Assembly: GCA_011365055.1 (NCBI GenBank)
Contig: RDOG01000007.1
Span: forward strand, 56,181 to 120,180
Source of the DNA: Promethearchaeota archaeon
Lineage (GTDB): Archaea > Asgardarchaeota > Lokiarchaeia > Helarchaeales > RDOG01
Direction of reading: 5' to 3'
Length of the DNA: 64,000 nt
The translations under genes were made by a program, and so were the position numbers. Below the pieces are notes generated by a model, which was not told the DNA's origin, ran no database searches, and was given only the letters and a program-made list of their open reading frames with translations. Shown piece by piece: positions 27,905 to 37,303 of this stretch. The number at the start of each line of letters is the position of its first letter. Positions within the stretch are counted from its first letter, which is position 1.

Positions 27905-28105
27905 TGAATTTAGTTTAAAAATAAAAAATGATTCCCTTTTTTATACTTGAAATTGTTTTATAGCTATAAAATATGTTTTAAGTTAAAAAATATTTAAGTA
28001 ATGAAGTTTGATCTAACAATAATATTTATAACTTTGATTCATAGTATAGAATTACCCAAATTATTAAAAATTTGATGGTAAATTAATTTATAAGAGTGAG
28101 AAGCA

Positions 28106-28318
28106 ATGATAACTGATCCATTTGCTTTAATGGCCGCAATTTTGTTGCCTATGATCATCATTGTAATCGTGTGGTTTGTTGTTGGTATTCTTATAGCCGT
28201 CTGGGTTTACAAGGATGCTGAAGCAAAAGGCGAAAGTGGTGTATTATGGTTAATTATCTGCATTCTTTTAAGTTTTGTCGGTCTTATTATATGGTTGATC
28301 GTTAGAAGAAATAAGTAG
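28106..28318 (+). CDS. Small two-helix membrane protein
   Basis: A 70-residue protein with one N-terminal hydrophobic helix (about 8-34), a short acidic/basic loop (KDAEAKGESG) and a second helix (about 47-65) ending in RRNK. Similar small archaeal membrane proteins have no known role. The KDAEAKGESGVLW loop resembles the conserved part of short PLDc_N/DUF-type membrane proteins. It has its own ribosome site (GAGTGAGAAG) and a T-rich terminator. Confidence 0.65.
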   Translation: MITDPFALMAAILLPMIIIVIVWFVVGILIAVWVYKDAEAKGESGVLWLIICILLSFVGLIIWLIVRRNK

Positions 28319-28335
28319 ATAATTAAAAAAAATTA

Positions 28336-28360
28336 TTCCTTTTTTTTTATTTATTTTATC
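28336..28360 (+). terminator. T-rich terminator
   Basis: A run of ten T residues and further T-rich sequence lies about 20 bases after the stop of the small membrane protein gene. Confidence 0.45.
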
Positions 28361-28390
28361 AAATTAACAAGAAAACAGTCAAAAATAGCG

Positions 28391-28729
28391 TTATTCTTTT
28401 AGATATTTTCCACAAATCGTGCAAAAAGCGTCTTCTTCTTTTATTTTTGATCCACAACTTGGACAAAACTGAGAATTAGAATTATATGAATTAGTACTGG
28501 TTGATTCAGGTGGTTGTGATGTTCTTCTAGCTGCTGTAGATGTGTATGGTGTTGTAATGGCACGATTTTCGTCCATAATTTTTGGTGTTTCATCAATTTT
28601 TTTTATTTGCCATATAACTAGAATAATTATAACAACTCCAACAATTATTGGTATAATCACTACTGAAAAGATTATTCCAAATATCATATTGAAATAAGAC
28701 GTTGTTCCAAAGGGATCATAGGGGTACAT
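28391..28729 (-). CDS. Single-helix membrane protein with C-terminal zinc ribbon
   Basis: A 112-residue protein. The hydrophobic helix lies at about 13-43, then a Ser/Thr-rich linker, then a double-CxxC zinc ribbon (CPSCGSKIKEEDAFCTICG). This is a common archaeal layout in which a membrane anchor displays a zinc ribbon in the cytoplasm. The function is unknown. It is convergent with the small membrane protein gene. Confidence 0.75.
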   Translation of the reverse strand: MYPYDPFGTTSYFNMIFGIIFSVVIIPIIVGVVIIILVIWQIKKIDETPKIMDENRAITTPYTSTAARRTSQPPESTSTNSYNSNSQFCPSCGSKIKEEDAFCTICGKYLKE

Positions 28730-28882
28730 AAAATTTCTTCCTTTTTCAAACCTAATTAATTCAATTAAAATATTTACTTATAAATCTTGAATTATAATTT
28801 TTCACCTAAAAATATTTTTTTTAATGCAAACTTTGAGTTAAAAAAAAATTTGATATATATGAAAATTAATAAAAAAAAGAAA

Positions 28883-30142
28883 TTATTTGGGTAAATATTT
28901 GGAGATATCCTGAAAATAGACTTTTTCTATTTCTTTGGAAGCTCCTGGAGTGTCCATTTCAATATTTCGCTTTAAATTAATATCTTCAGATAATATTTCC
29001 TTGTAGATTTCGTTTTGAATAATCATTTTCATTACTTCATTAGAACCTGTCCAAATGGTTCCTAATCGTGCTTCTCTAAACATGCGCTCTAATGGATACA
29101 CATCAGTATAACTAATACCTCCAACAATCTGCATCGCATCATATGCTGCTTTAAAGCCAGCTTCGGTAGCTGACAATTTAGCTTGAGAGACTTCTTTTCG
29201 ACACGGTAAACCTTGATCTGCCTTTCGAGCTGCATAATAGACTAATAATCTAGCTGCTTGGAGTTGAGTCATTGTTTCTGCAACTTTAAAATTGATTCCT
29301 TGAAATTGTCTTATTTTTTGGCCGAAAGCAACTCTTTTATCAGAATATCTAATAGCAAGTTCCATGGCAGCTCTACCTATGCCAAGAGCCCCTGCCCCTG
29401 ATGTCAATCGTTCTGGAACCATCATGGTATTAAAAACATTGCCTCCACCATTTAATCCTCCAATGATATTTTCCTCTGGTACTTCCAGATCTTTCATCAC
29501 GATTCTTGCTGCTCCCATACCTCTAAATCCTAATAGATCATATTGTTCTTCTACTTCTAAGCCCCAATCGCGTTCAATAATAAATGTTGTTATTGATTTA
29601 TGTGGTTTTTCTTTAAAATTAGTTTTTGCGTATATAAGAAAAATATCTGCGCCTATACCGCCTGCGACGAATCTCTTTTCACCGTTAATAATATATTTAT
29701 CTCCCTTTTTGATAGCTGTAGAAATAGTTCCAAAAAAATCACTTCCTCCTCTTGGTTCAGTGAGACCTTCTGCTGAAATTTTTTCCCCCTTACATATTGG
29801 AGCTAGATATTTTTGTTTTTGTTCTTCAGTTCCAAAAGTATTTAGTGCTTCACCGACAATACTGGGCATGGCAAAACTACAACCAAGACCTGCACCAAAA
29901 ATGCCTATTTCCTCTGTTGCCAAGCATTCTGAAACCCAATCTAATCCCCTACCTCCATATTTCTTAGGAAATCTTACTCCGAGTAATTTGTTATTCTTCA
30001 TTAATGTAACGAATTCTTTAGGATATTCCTTATTACTAATGGAATCCATTTTGAGTATTAATTCAGTATTTACTTTTTTACAAAAATTTCTTGTTTCATC
30101 TCTAAATTTAATTTGATCTTCAGTTAAAATAGCATCAATCAT
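28883..30142 (-). CDS. Acyl-CoA dehydrogenase
   Basis: A 419-residue flavoprotein with all three family domains. EGLTEPRGGSDF and ILNGEKRF-like IINGEKRFVAGG mark the FAD/substrate region, and AFGQKIRQFQGINFKVAE and QIVGGISYTDVYPLERMFREAR the C-terminal helices. It introduces a 2,3 double bond into acyl-CoA and passes electrons to ETF. The usual catalytic-Glu site YEGT reads WTGS here, so the base is instead probably E244 in MVPERL, the position used by isovaleryl-CoA and long-chain dehydrogenases. No ETF genes are adjacent. A DUF362 gene lies directly upstream on the same strand. Confidence 0.93.
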   Translation of the reverse strand: MIDAILTEDQIKFRDETRNFCKKVNTELILKMDSISNKEYPKEFVTLMKNNKLLGVRFPKKYGGRGLDWVSECLATEEIGIFGAGLGCSFAMPSIVGEALNTFGTEEQKQKYLAPICKGEKISAEGLTEPRGGSDFFGTISTAIKKGDKYIINGEKRFVAGGIGADIFLIYAKTNFKEKPHKSITTFIIERDWGLEVEEQYDLLGFRGMGAARIVMKDLEVPEENIIGGLNGGGNVFNTMMVPERLTSGAGALGIGRAAMELAIRYSDKRVAFGQKIRQFQGINFKVAETMTQLQAARLLVYYAARKADQGLPCRKEVSQAKLSATEAGFKAAYDAMQIVGGISYTDVYPLERMFREARLGTIWTGSNEVMKMIIQNEIYKEILSEDINLKRNIEMDTPGASKEIEKVYFQDISKYLPK

Positions 30143-30173
30143 TTTTACTCATTCCTATTAATTTATTATTAAA

Positions 30174-31385
30174 TTATTCGTTGAAAGGATCGATTTCAGG
30201 ATCAAATTCCTTCCGAATTTTATTGAGCGCGTATCCCACCTGATTTGATGATGGATAATTTAGAAACAATTTCCCCCACTCAGTTTCATAAAAATCATCT
30301 ATTCGTTTCTTACCTGTAGTATTATACCAAAATAAGTCGTGATAGATTTTAGATAATTGAACTGGACCCATTTCAAATAGAAATGTATGCATTAAAGGTT
30401 CTAAAAATTTTAATCGACCCTTTCTAACTGCTTGATCACCCCAAATTACCAGACTTCTCCCTACTCTAAATTTCCAATTTTCATTAGATACATTTTCACC
30501 AATAATTTCAATTTGATCAAAATCTCCGCATCCTAAACCCTCATCATAAGCCAATTTAATGAATGGTAATGATAAAGGATCAAATCCCATCATTTTTGAG
30601 ACTACTGTGTCAACTGCAACTTGATCATAACCGCATAAAATATAGTTCTTTATTCTTGGGATCATACACCGTGGACCTGCACCATCACCGCAAACGGTTC
30701 CATCAACAATTGCCATTATATTAGGGTGAATTTGTTGTTGAACTATCAATAGATCAACGAGTACTTCATTCATGTATTGATGTGAAAAATGCCTTCTTTT
30801 TGTTAAGAGACCACCAAATGCATTTTTAATTGCACACGTAATTCCACCTTCGCGTGCGGGATTATCTTTATCGAAATCACCTCCTTTGGCGCCTGTATGA
30901 CCATGTGTCTTAAATGTAGGTAGATGGATAATATTTTTTCCTATATAGAATTCTGGAATACTGAATCCATTAGGAAATATTTTTGAGTCAAGAACGTGAA
31001 GAGTTTTCTTTGGTTTGAAAGGTTTAAACTTAATACGAGTTAAAGGAACAAAAAAACAATTATATTTTGTTATAATAGGTTCCCACTTATTTCCTATTAG
31101 TCCCTTTTTGATGTTTGTCACTACAGTTCTATTTTCAGCAGTTAATATATTTTTACCCTTAAAACCATCTTCCTTTAATTTTTTCAAAACGCCCTCTACT
31201 TGCCAAGGTGGAGATGAACACGATGGAAAAAATTTGCTCCAAGAAAGATTTAGTTTCACGATTACTTTTTTTTGAGTTTTGTAATAATTATTGTAATCTG
31301 CCATGTCCATTAAAGCGGCATAATCTTGAAGAACAGTTTTTGGCGAAGTCTTCTTCACAAAAACTTGGGGTTTAACTTTAGTCAT
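30174..31385 (-). CDS. DUF362-family protein
   Basis: A 403-residue protein with the DUF362 pattern: VIVKLNLSWSK near the start, HLPTFKTHGHTGAKG, GGITCAIKNAFGG and IMAIVDGTVCGDGAGPR, followed by GYDQVAVDTVVSKMMG. Family members may bind an iron-sulfur cluster or act in anaerobic metabolism, but no biochemical role is firmly known. No 4Fe-4S ferredoxin motif is fused. It precedes the acyl-CoA dehydrogenase with a gap of about 30 bases, so co-transcription is likely. Confidence 0.8.
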   Translation of the reverse strand: MTKVKPQVFVKKTSPKTVLQDYAALMDMADYNNYYKTQKKVIVKLNLSWSKFFPSCSSPPWQVEGVLKKLKEDGFKGKNILTAENRTVVTNIKKGLIGNKWEPIITKYNCFFVPLTRIKFKPFKPKKTLHVLDSKIFPNGFSIPEFYIGKNIIHLPTFKTHGHTGAKGGDFDKDNPAREGGITCAIKNAFGGLLTKRRHFSHQYMNEVLVDLLIVQQQIHPNIMAIVDGTVCGDGAGPRCMIPRIKNYILCGYDQVAVDTVVSKMMGFDPLSLPFIKLAYDEGLGCGDFDQIEIIGENVSNENWKFRVGRSLVIWGDQAVRKGRLKFLEPLMHTFLFEMGPVQLSKIYHDLFWYNTTGKKRIDDFYETEWGKLFLNYPSSNQVGYALNKIRKEFDPEIDPFNE

Positions 31386-31426
31386 TTTTAATTCTATTAA
31401 AGTTATTAGAATTAGGTTTTTAAAAC

Positions 31427-31621
31427 TTACAATTTCATTTTCTCCCGAATGGCTGAACGAATAAAGTCAGGAACTGAAGTATATCCTAAATGGGGATTAT
31501 CTTTAATGAATTTTTCAATATGTTCAATAAGTTTTAGTGGTAAGGAAATTTGTTTATATCCTCTTTCTTTTAATGATTTTCCTTCATTCTTACTAATTCT
31601 AATTGGAGGTTTGTTAGACAT
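31427..31621 (-). CDS. Ribbon-helix-helix transcription regulator
   Basis: A 64-residue basic protein. YKQISLPLKLIEHIEKFIKDNPHLG is the ribbon strand and first helix, and TSVPDFIRSAIREKM the second helix of a MetJ/Arc-type fold. Such proteins bind DNA as dimers through the strand. It lies 41 bases upstream of the DUF362/acyl-CoA dehydrogenase pair on the same strand and may control it. Confidence 0.75.
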   Translation of the reverse strand: MSNKPPIRISKNEGKSLKERGYKQISLPLKLIEHIEKFIKDNPHLGYTSVPDFIRSAIREKMKL

Positions 31622-31734
31622 TTTTTATAACGCCAAAATTAGTTTTAACCTAATTTATTTGATATGGATATCCGGATTAAATGTATCATTTGTGAATAAC
31701 ATGTCTAATACACGTATTAAACTTTCTATGATAT

Positions 31735-32505
31735 CTAATTTTCCAGAAATATAAATATACGTTTCATTGTAACATTTAAGATATTTTTTCCTTGCTCCTT
31801 TAATATTTTTAAAAGTGATTCTAAATAATCCTTCTTTAAATCGTCTGGAATATATGAAATAATTGGTCGAAGAGGCGCAGATTGCAAAAAATCTAACAAT
31901 TCTTCAAAATTCTTAAAATTAATTCCAACATCTCTTTCAATGATTTTAATGTTCGAAAATTCTAGTTGATCAATTATTGATTTCAATTTTTTCTGCGAAA
32001 TCCTCTTCATTGGAAATCTCCAGTGCTCAAAGTAATTTTGAAGGTTTAAATTTTCAATTGGCTTAATAAAAAGCGTTGTAATTTCACTTAAATTATTACT
32101 ACTAGGCATTTGAATACCGACTCTACCGTTTGTATTCAAAATCTCTTTAATTTTTTGAAAAACCGCTTTTTTATCATCAATCCAATGAATAACAGAATTA
32201 GAAAAAATCACATCGAACAAGAAATTTGGGGTGTATTTAAGGAAATCTACTGTTAAAAAAGAGATATTATTGATTTTTTCTTTTTTTAAATTCATCTTCG
32301 CTTGATTAATCATATTTTGATCAAGATCAATCCCTATTATCTCACAACTTGGGTACCTTTCAGCCATTGCAATAGATAGCTTACCCGTTCCACATCCTAA
32401 ATCTAAAATTTTTTCATTCTCGTGGAATTCCAATTCATTCAATAAATTGAGACCTAATTTATATTGTTCTATTGACTTTTCGTTGTAAAAAGAAGCATCC
32501 CACAT
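31735..32505 (-). CDS. SAM-dependent methyltransferase (trans-aconitate-methyltransferase-like)
   Basis: About 256 residues. The class I SAM fold shows motif I ILDLGCGTGKLSIAMAERYP, the acidic loop IIGIDLDQNMI and VIFSNSVIHWIDDK. The N-terminal MWDASFYNEKS and the C-terminal half resemble the trans-aconitate 2-methyltransferase group, whose small-molecule substrates vary. ATG 32505 gives the normal N-terminus; TTG 32529 would add eight residues. It is divergent from the MtbA-like gene at 32615. Confidence 0.82.
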   Translation of the reverse strand: MWDASFYNEKSIEQYKLGLNLLNELEFHENEKILDLGCGTGKLSIAMAERYPSCEIIGIDLDQNMINQAKMNLKKEKINNISFLTVDFLKYTPNFLFDVIFSNSVIHWIDDKKAVFQKIKEILNTNGRVGIQMPSSNNLSEITTLFIKPIENLNLQNYFEHWRFPMKRISQKKLKSIIDQLEFSNIKIIERDVGINFKNFEELLDFLQSAPLRPIISYIPDDLKKDYLESLLKILKEQGKNILNVTMKRIFIFLEN

Positions 32506-32614
32506 ATTAATCAACCAAAAAATATTCAAATAAATCTAAAAATATTATTGAATAAAATTATATTTCATAATAAAATTTAATATAAATTATCAAGATTAAT
32601 AAGGAGAAAAATAT

Positions 32615-33616
32615 ATGAATTCAAAAGAATTAGTCTATAGAGCATTTGAATTAGAGGAATTGGAAAAAATTCCTGTTATTCCACAAATTACTTATGGAAC
32701 TGCAAGTTGGGCAGGTATGAGCATCTTAGATGGTCTAGGAAATCACGAAAAGCAAGCTGAAGCCCTATTAAAAGGACAAAAAGAATGTGGATATGACGGA
32801 ATTTACTGTGGGTGGGAAGGAAGTTTTATTCTTCTAGCAAATGCTTTAGGTAGCGATATACATAAATATGAAAATCAAACTCCTGCTATAAAAGCTCCAA
32901 TTTTAAATGAAACTGATGGAGCAAAAAATTTGACACTTTCTGGATTAGAAAATAAAGGATTGATACCATCTAATCTTAATTTAATTAAAATTGTGAAAAG
33001 TAAATCTCCTAACATACCAGTTTTATCTTATATTCCCGGGCCATTCACGCAAGCAGGATTATTATTTGATTTTCAAAAATATATGATTAATATATTCAGA
33101 AAAACCGAACTGGTAAAAGAAGTTATTGAATTCTGTGTAGATGCAACTATCAAATTAGCTGAATTGAAAATTAAAGCAGGTGCAGATATTTTAACAATGG
33201 CAGATCCAACTGCATCTTGTGATATAATACCTCCTAAAAAATTCAATGAACTTAGTTTACCATACCTAAAACAAGTATTTGAAGCGTTAAAAGGTAAGGC
33301 AAAATTAGGTCTTCATATTTGTGGGAAAACACTTCCGATATTGGAAGCCATGGCAGAAAGTGGTGCAAATTTCTTGGAAATTGATGCAAAAAACGATCTT
33401 TCGGAAATCATGGCAAAAGTGGGAGGTAAAATTTGTATTAGCGGTAATATTGATACTTCAAATTTATTAGGAAATAATTCTCAAGAGATCGAACAAGAGA
33501 TTAAAGATTGTCTATCTAAAGGTGGAAAGAAAGGGTTTATATTGAGTTCAGGATGCGAAGTAGCTCACGGAACTTCAATTAAAAATATTAAAAAAATGGT
33601 ACAATTAGCAAAATAA
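32615..33616 (+). CDS. MtbA/UroD-family corrinoid methyltransferase, second copy
   Basis: A 333-residue member of the UroD/MtbA family. The zinc-site motifs are LHICGKT and SSGCEVAHGT, with DPTASCDIIPPKKF between. It differs clearly from the copy at 13937 and has no corrinoid protein beside it, so it may serve another methyl donor or draw on a shared corrinoid protein. A good ribosome site (AAGGAG) precedes ATG 32615. Only three bases separate its stop from the stop of the convergent gene. Confidence 0.85.
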   Translation: MNSKELVYRAFELEELEKIPVIPQITYGTASWAGMSILDGLGNHEKQAEALLKGQKECGYDGIYCGWEGSFILLANALGSDIHKYENQTPAIKAPILNETDGAKNLTLSGLENKGLIPSNLNLIKIVKSKSPNIPVLSYIPGPFTQAGLLFDFQKYMINIFRKTELVKEVIEFCVDATIKLAELKIKAGADILTMADPTASCDIIPPKKFNELSLPYLKQVFEALKGKAKLGLHICGKTLPILEAMAESGANFLEIDAKNDLSEIMAKVGGKICISGNIDTSNLLGNNSQEIEQEIKDCLSKGGKKGFILSSGCEVAHGTSIKNIKKMVQLAK

Positions 33617-33619
33617 TTT

Positions 33620-35152
33620 CTATCTATTGAAAAATATCTCATTTATATGATCAGAAATCTTATCAAATATTTTCGAATTTTTATTCCATTTTTTCAAATC
33701 ATCAGAAAAAGTCTTTTCAAAATAATTAAGAAATTTTTTTAGTCTTGTAATCATCATATCCGTGGTTTTTCCACGTGAGATAATAGAAATAATAGCATTT
33801 TTTCTTCCCTCAATCATATCAATTTCAAAATATTTAAATGATATTTTATTTATTTTGCTTTTACTTTGGGATAATTCTTCACCGAAATCCTTAATTGCGT
33901 GTAAAAGACCCGTCACTAAATTTGCCTCTAATTTATAATTTGAAAAAAAATGTTGAAACATGGTTAATCCTGATAATTTCTCTATAATTACCAATAAGAT
34001 TAAGATTTTTCGAGAGTAAATTTCTTCTTTTAAAATATATTGATCTGATAATTGTTGATAAATTGTTTTTAATACTTTTATTTGGTTCAAATTATCAGAA
34101 AATGTTTCTTCAAATAATTCTAAATCATTTTTAGCTGTTTTAATTAATTCATTTAAACAAAATAAAATTATATATTCTAAATCTAATGCTCTATTATGGT
34201 TGATTTTATAATTTTTATTACGAGAAAACCTCAAATTTTTGCGTGTTACTTTCAATAAATTAATAAATTCAATAGATGGAAAATCTCGTTCCAAATTTTT
34301 TATTAATTCATCCAAAAATATAATTATTTCAACTAATTCCCAATTTTGTTCACATAAATCGAATAAATCATAAAATTTTTTTGAGCATATAGAAATCTTC
34401 ATTATTTTATTAGATATTTTATCAATTTTTCCTTGTAAGTTTTGATATGAACTTATGGAAAGAGAAATTAGATTATTCAAATATGCCATGAGACCTATAG
34501 CTTTTTGGATATTCGTCATATAAATTTCTATTTTAATTATTTCTTGAATGATTTGAACTTGAATTACTAGTTTATTTTGAGTAATTTTCGAAATTCCAGA
34601 ATAAATTGCTGTATAATCTTCTATTTTACATTCAATTTCAGGTAACTCCAGACCTTTAATGTTATTTACTATTAGTTTAAAAATATCATTGGCATTTAAG
34701 CCTTGGATTTCTATTTCTTTTGTGACTTTTTTTAGTAATTTTCTGTGTTTAAATATTTCATCAGGAGAAATTTGATTGAATGCGATTAAGGGACACTGAA
34801 TTGATATTTCTATTGGATTTATTTGGTGAACATGTAGATTATTTTGTTCACCGAGATAAGAAATAATCCCAAATATCTTACTGAAACCATGATGAGAAGG
34901 AATAATGATAAAAGAAGTGTAAATTTCTTCCTCCGGTTTGATAATTTCTATAAATTTATTTCTTTCATCAATATCATATTCATGAGGAGGAATTATTTGA
35001 AAATTCAAATTATAAAAATAATTTCCCGTTAAATTTTTAATTTTAAATTGAAGAATTACCCCTTCTTCGATAAAATCATATGAATTTTCTATAAGAAAAT
35101 CTTGATCTTGGGAATTATTATCTTTTAGAACAAAATTATCTATATTTTCCAT
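33620..35152 (-). CDS. Large Asgard-type protein with beta-sandwich and longin-like domain
   Basis: A 510-residue protein with no membrane segment. Residues about 25-130 are beta-rich (VILQFKIKNLTGNYFYNLNF, a pattern of appendage- or CARDB-like beta-sandwich domains). A middle alpha/beta part (about 150-240) and a long helical region (240-370) follow. The last 140 residues look like a longin/roadblock-class domain: GLTMFQHFF, NLVTGLLHAIKDFGEEL, FEIDMIEGRKNAIISII and a closing helix. These domains serve GTPase regulation and vesicle-tethering complexes in eukaryotes. The GTPase fusion gene lies directly upstream on the same strand. Domain calls are by eye. Confidence 0.55.
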   Translation of the reverse strand: MENIDNFVLKDNNSQDQDFLIENSYDFIEEGVILQFKIKNLTGNYFYNLNFQIIPPHEYDIDERNKFIEIIKPEEEIYTSFIIIPSHHGFSKIFGIISYLGEQNNLHVHQINPIEISIQCPLIAFNQISPDEIFKHRKLLKKVTKEIEIQGLNANDIFKLIVNNIKGLELPEIECKIEDYTAIYSGISKITQNKLVIQVQIIQEIIKIEIYMTNIQKAIGLMAYLNNLISLSISSYQNLQGKIDKISNKIMKISICSKKFYDLFDLCEQNWELVEIIIFLDELIKNLERDFPSIEFINLLKVTRKNLRFSRNKNYKINHNRALDLEYIILFCLNELIKTAKNDLELFEETFSDNLNQIKVLKTIYQQLSDQYILKEEIYSRKILILLVIIEKLSGLTMFQHFFSNYKLEANLVTGLLHAIKDFGEELSQSKSKINKISFKYFEIDMIEGRKNAIISIISRGKTTDMMITRLKKFLNYFEKTFSDDLKKWNKNSKIFDKISDHINEIFFNR

Positions 35153-35315
35153 TAAAAATTAATTTCACCTTTAATAATATTCAGAAATAAAAGAAATGTA
35201 CCGATAATCAAGTCACAATCTAGTATTTAAGCATTTTTAAGCCTAATTGACAATTTTTAAAACGAAAAAAAATAAAAATTAATATGAATTTCTACGTAAC
35301 TTTCAATTTACTAAA

Positions 35316-36170
35316 TCATTCCCTAAGTAATTGTTCATCAAATGGTATCATTCCAATAAGATCAAATATGATTTGTAAAATCTTTTCTCGATTATCAGGA
35401 TCTAATGCAATAAATGGAAAGACTGGATATCCAGGAAGAATTTTTTCTACTTCATCAAGCTTTAAAGCATCAGGTAGGTCTTGTTTATTCGCTATAATAG
35501 CTACTTTTGCATTAGGTTCATGCTTTACAATTAGTTTTAAAAATAAACTTGAATCAAATACATTTTGATAGGTTGAATCCGTAACTACCAAAAGAACATC
35601 AGAGCCAATTATGAATCTTTTCCATAAATGAGAGTATTTTTCTTGCCCTGCACTATCCCAAAAATATAGATTAGTCCTGTCGGTAAGTGGTATTACCACT
35701 TCTTCACCAGTAATGGTAGGAATATGTCTTCTAGGTAATTCTTTCTTTTCAATTAACCTTGCCATGGTGGTTTTTCCAGTTCCTGAGTAACCAATTATGG
35801 TAATTTTATTTCTCATATCTTCAAAAATTTCATCAGCTATTTCTTCAAACCCTTTAAAATCGCTTAATTGCCCATTTCTAATAATATTTTCGGGATAATC
35901 TCGAAAGAATTTTTCCATCATATATTCCATAGAATCGAACATCTTATTCTCATCATCTGGTGCCTCCCCAATTATCGTGAAAAACAAATCAAATTCCCTA
36001 TTTATTGCAAATCCTATTTTAAAATCAACAATATTAATAAAGTCTACAACATCCTTCTGGCTCTGTTTTAAAAATTCGATTAAAGAAGTCACATCAGGTG
36101 CTCTTGCATAAGTTTTTTCAAAAATTTTTGAACCTGCTCTAAAAATCGAAATCTGCCGTAACAATTTCAC
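35316..36170 (-). CDS. Small GTPase fused to N-terminal longin-like domain
   Basis: A 284-residue protein. Residues 1 to about 118 have a longin/roadblock-like alternation of strands and helices (LLRQISIFRAGSKIF, DFKIGFAINREFDLFFTII, a long closing helix). The GTPase domain follows: P-loop GYSGTGKT (127-134), switch I TITGEE (152-157), switch II WDSAGQEKY (171-179), NKQD (228-231) and a G5-like FIALD. It is Arf/Rab-like, with Gln in the DxxGQ position expected to help hydrolysis. No C-terminal cysteine for prenylation and no N-terminal myristoylation signal are present. It probably acts in a membrane or signalling complex with the neighbouring longin-domain protein. Confidence 0.85.
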   Translation of the reverse strand: MKLLRQISIFRAGSKIFEKTYARAPDVTSLIEFLKQSQKDVVDFINIVDFKIGFAINREFDLFFTIIGEAPDDENKMFDSMEYMMEKFFRDYPENIIRNGQLSDFKGFEEIADEIFEDMRNKITIIGYSGTGKTTMARLIEKKELPRRHIPTITGEEVVIPLTDRTNLYFWDSAGQEKYSHLWKRFIIGSDVLLVVTDSTYQNVFDSSLFLKLIVKHEPNAKVAIIANKQDLPDALKLDEVEKILPGYPVFPFIALDPDNREKILQIIFDLIGMIPFDEQLLRE

Positions 36171-36307
36171 TCACTTTCAATTTGATTGATATATTGAATT
36201 TTATTATGAAGATATTACTTTATTTTAATTTCGTTATATAGGTTCTTTTTATTTTTTGATAAGAAAAATGATATAAAATGAAATTGGATCTTGAAAAAAT
36301 AGAAGTT

Positions 36308-37303
36308 TTATTTTGAATTAAATACGTCTTTGATAATTTGGTCTAGTTTAATTAATAATCCAACTTTTCCATATTCTGGATCTTCATATTCTTTTTCAGA
36401 AATTTCAAAACCATTAAAAATATCACGAATATTTGATAAAGTTTTTCTTTCATCCCCAAAAATTTCGTTGGCACATTTTCCTTCTTTGGAATTACATACA
36501 TCTAAAACACAATAGACCGTTTTTGGAATCCCATCCACTAGGATATTAATTGGTGTGAAAAAAGTATATAGTGTTGCATCTTCATCAATTTTTGACTTGT
36601 ACTTTATATGGCGAAGGTTCACGTTCCATGAACTTAAAAATTGAATGATAGCTCCAAAATACATTGAATATTCCATTTCTTCTTCAAATTTTTTCGCAGC
36701 TTTCTCATTTACTTCTCCATTGATATACAATCGACTTTCAATTAAAGGAGCTCCGCCTTCATTGAATATTCCAAATGCCCAAATGACTGTATATTCGTTT
36801 TTATTTGATACTATATTTCTTAAAAAGCGTTCTCTCGATTTTTTTTCAAGCGTATCATAACGCTCTTCAATGAAATTCCTCATGATTCTATTGATCGTGT
36901 TATCTATCTTTTTATCTTCTAAACTTTCAACACAAGTTTTTGATAATTCAGAGAGAATTCTTCGCTCCCCTCCCCAAATCTCTTTGTGTCCCTTTCCTTT
37001 TTTCCCCATGCTGAGTAAAATTGGTAAATATCCTGTTTCTAAGTAATAATCAGTATCAATAAATAACAATATGTATTCAAAGGCATTCCCCTCTCCAAAT
37101 TTTATATGTGTTGGGATTCTAAGCTTATGATTTAATGATGAGACAACAAATCCTTCAAAAAGATTATTACCTTCAAAAAAATCTAACTCACAAGCCTTGA
37201 CATACTTTAATTTTTTATCAATTATTGCAAATTTTTTAGAATAAATTATGTCTTTTTCCTTAATTACGTGAAAAGCTATTTCATTTGTTAAGAAATCGGG
37301 CAT
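36308..37303 (-). CDS. Unknown protein, 331 aa
   Basis: Not recognised. It is a soluble, mixed alpha/beta protein. Features visible are a helical centre (RILSELSKTCVESLEDKK), a beta-helix segment YTVIWAFGIFNEGGAPLIESRLY followed by an amphipathic helix, and a conserved-looking CVLDVCNSKEGKCANEIFG with three cysteines. The segment after 165 has the strand-strand-helix rhythm of roadblock/longin domains, which fits its neighbours, but this is only a suggestion. It is upstream of the longin-GTPase gene on the same strand, 137 bases away. Confidence 0.6.
   Translation of the reverse strand: MPDFLTNEIAFHVIKEKDIIYSKKFAIIDKKLKYVKACELDFFEGNNLFEGFVVSSLNHKLRIPTHIKFGEGNAFEYILLFIDTDYYLETGYLPILLSMGKKGKGHKEIWGGERRILSELSKTCVESLEDKKIDNTINRIMRNFIEERYDTLEKKSRERFLRNIVSNKNEYTVIWAFGIFNEGGAPLIESRLYINGEVNEKAAKKFEEEMEYSMYFGAIIQFLSSWNVNLRHIKYKSKIDEDATLYTFFTPINILVDGIPKTVYCVLDVCNSKEGKCANEIFGDERKTLSNIRDIFNGFEISEKEYEDPEYGKVGLLIKLDQIIKDVFNSK

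Noticed and set aside
29364..30116. Open frame of 250 codons on the plus strand opposite the acyl-CoA dehydrogenase
   Set aside because: Pro/Ser-rich translation without domains, fully antisense to a strongly supported gene; a shadow of its codon use.
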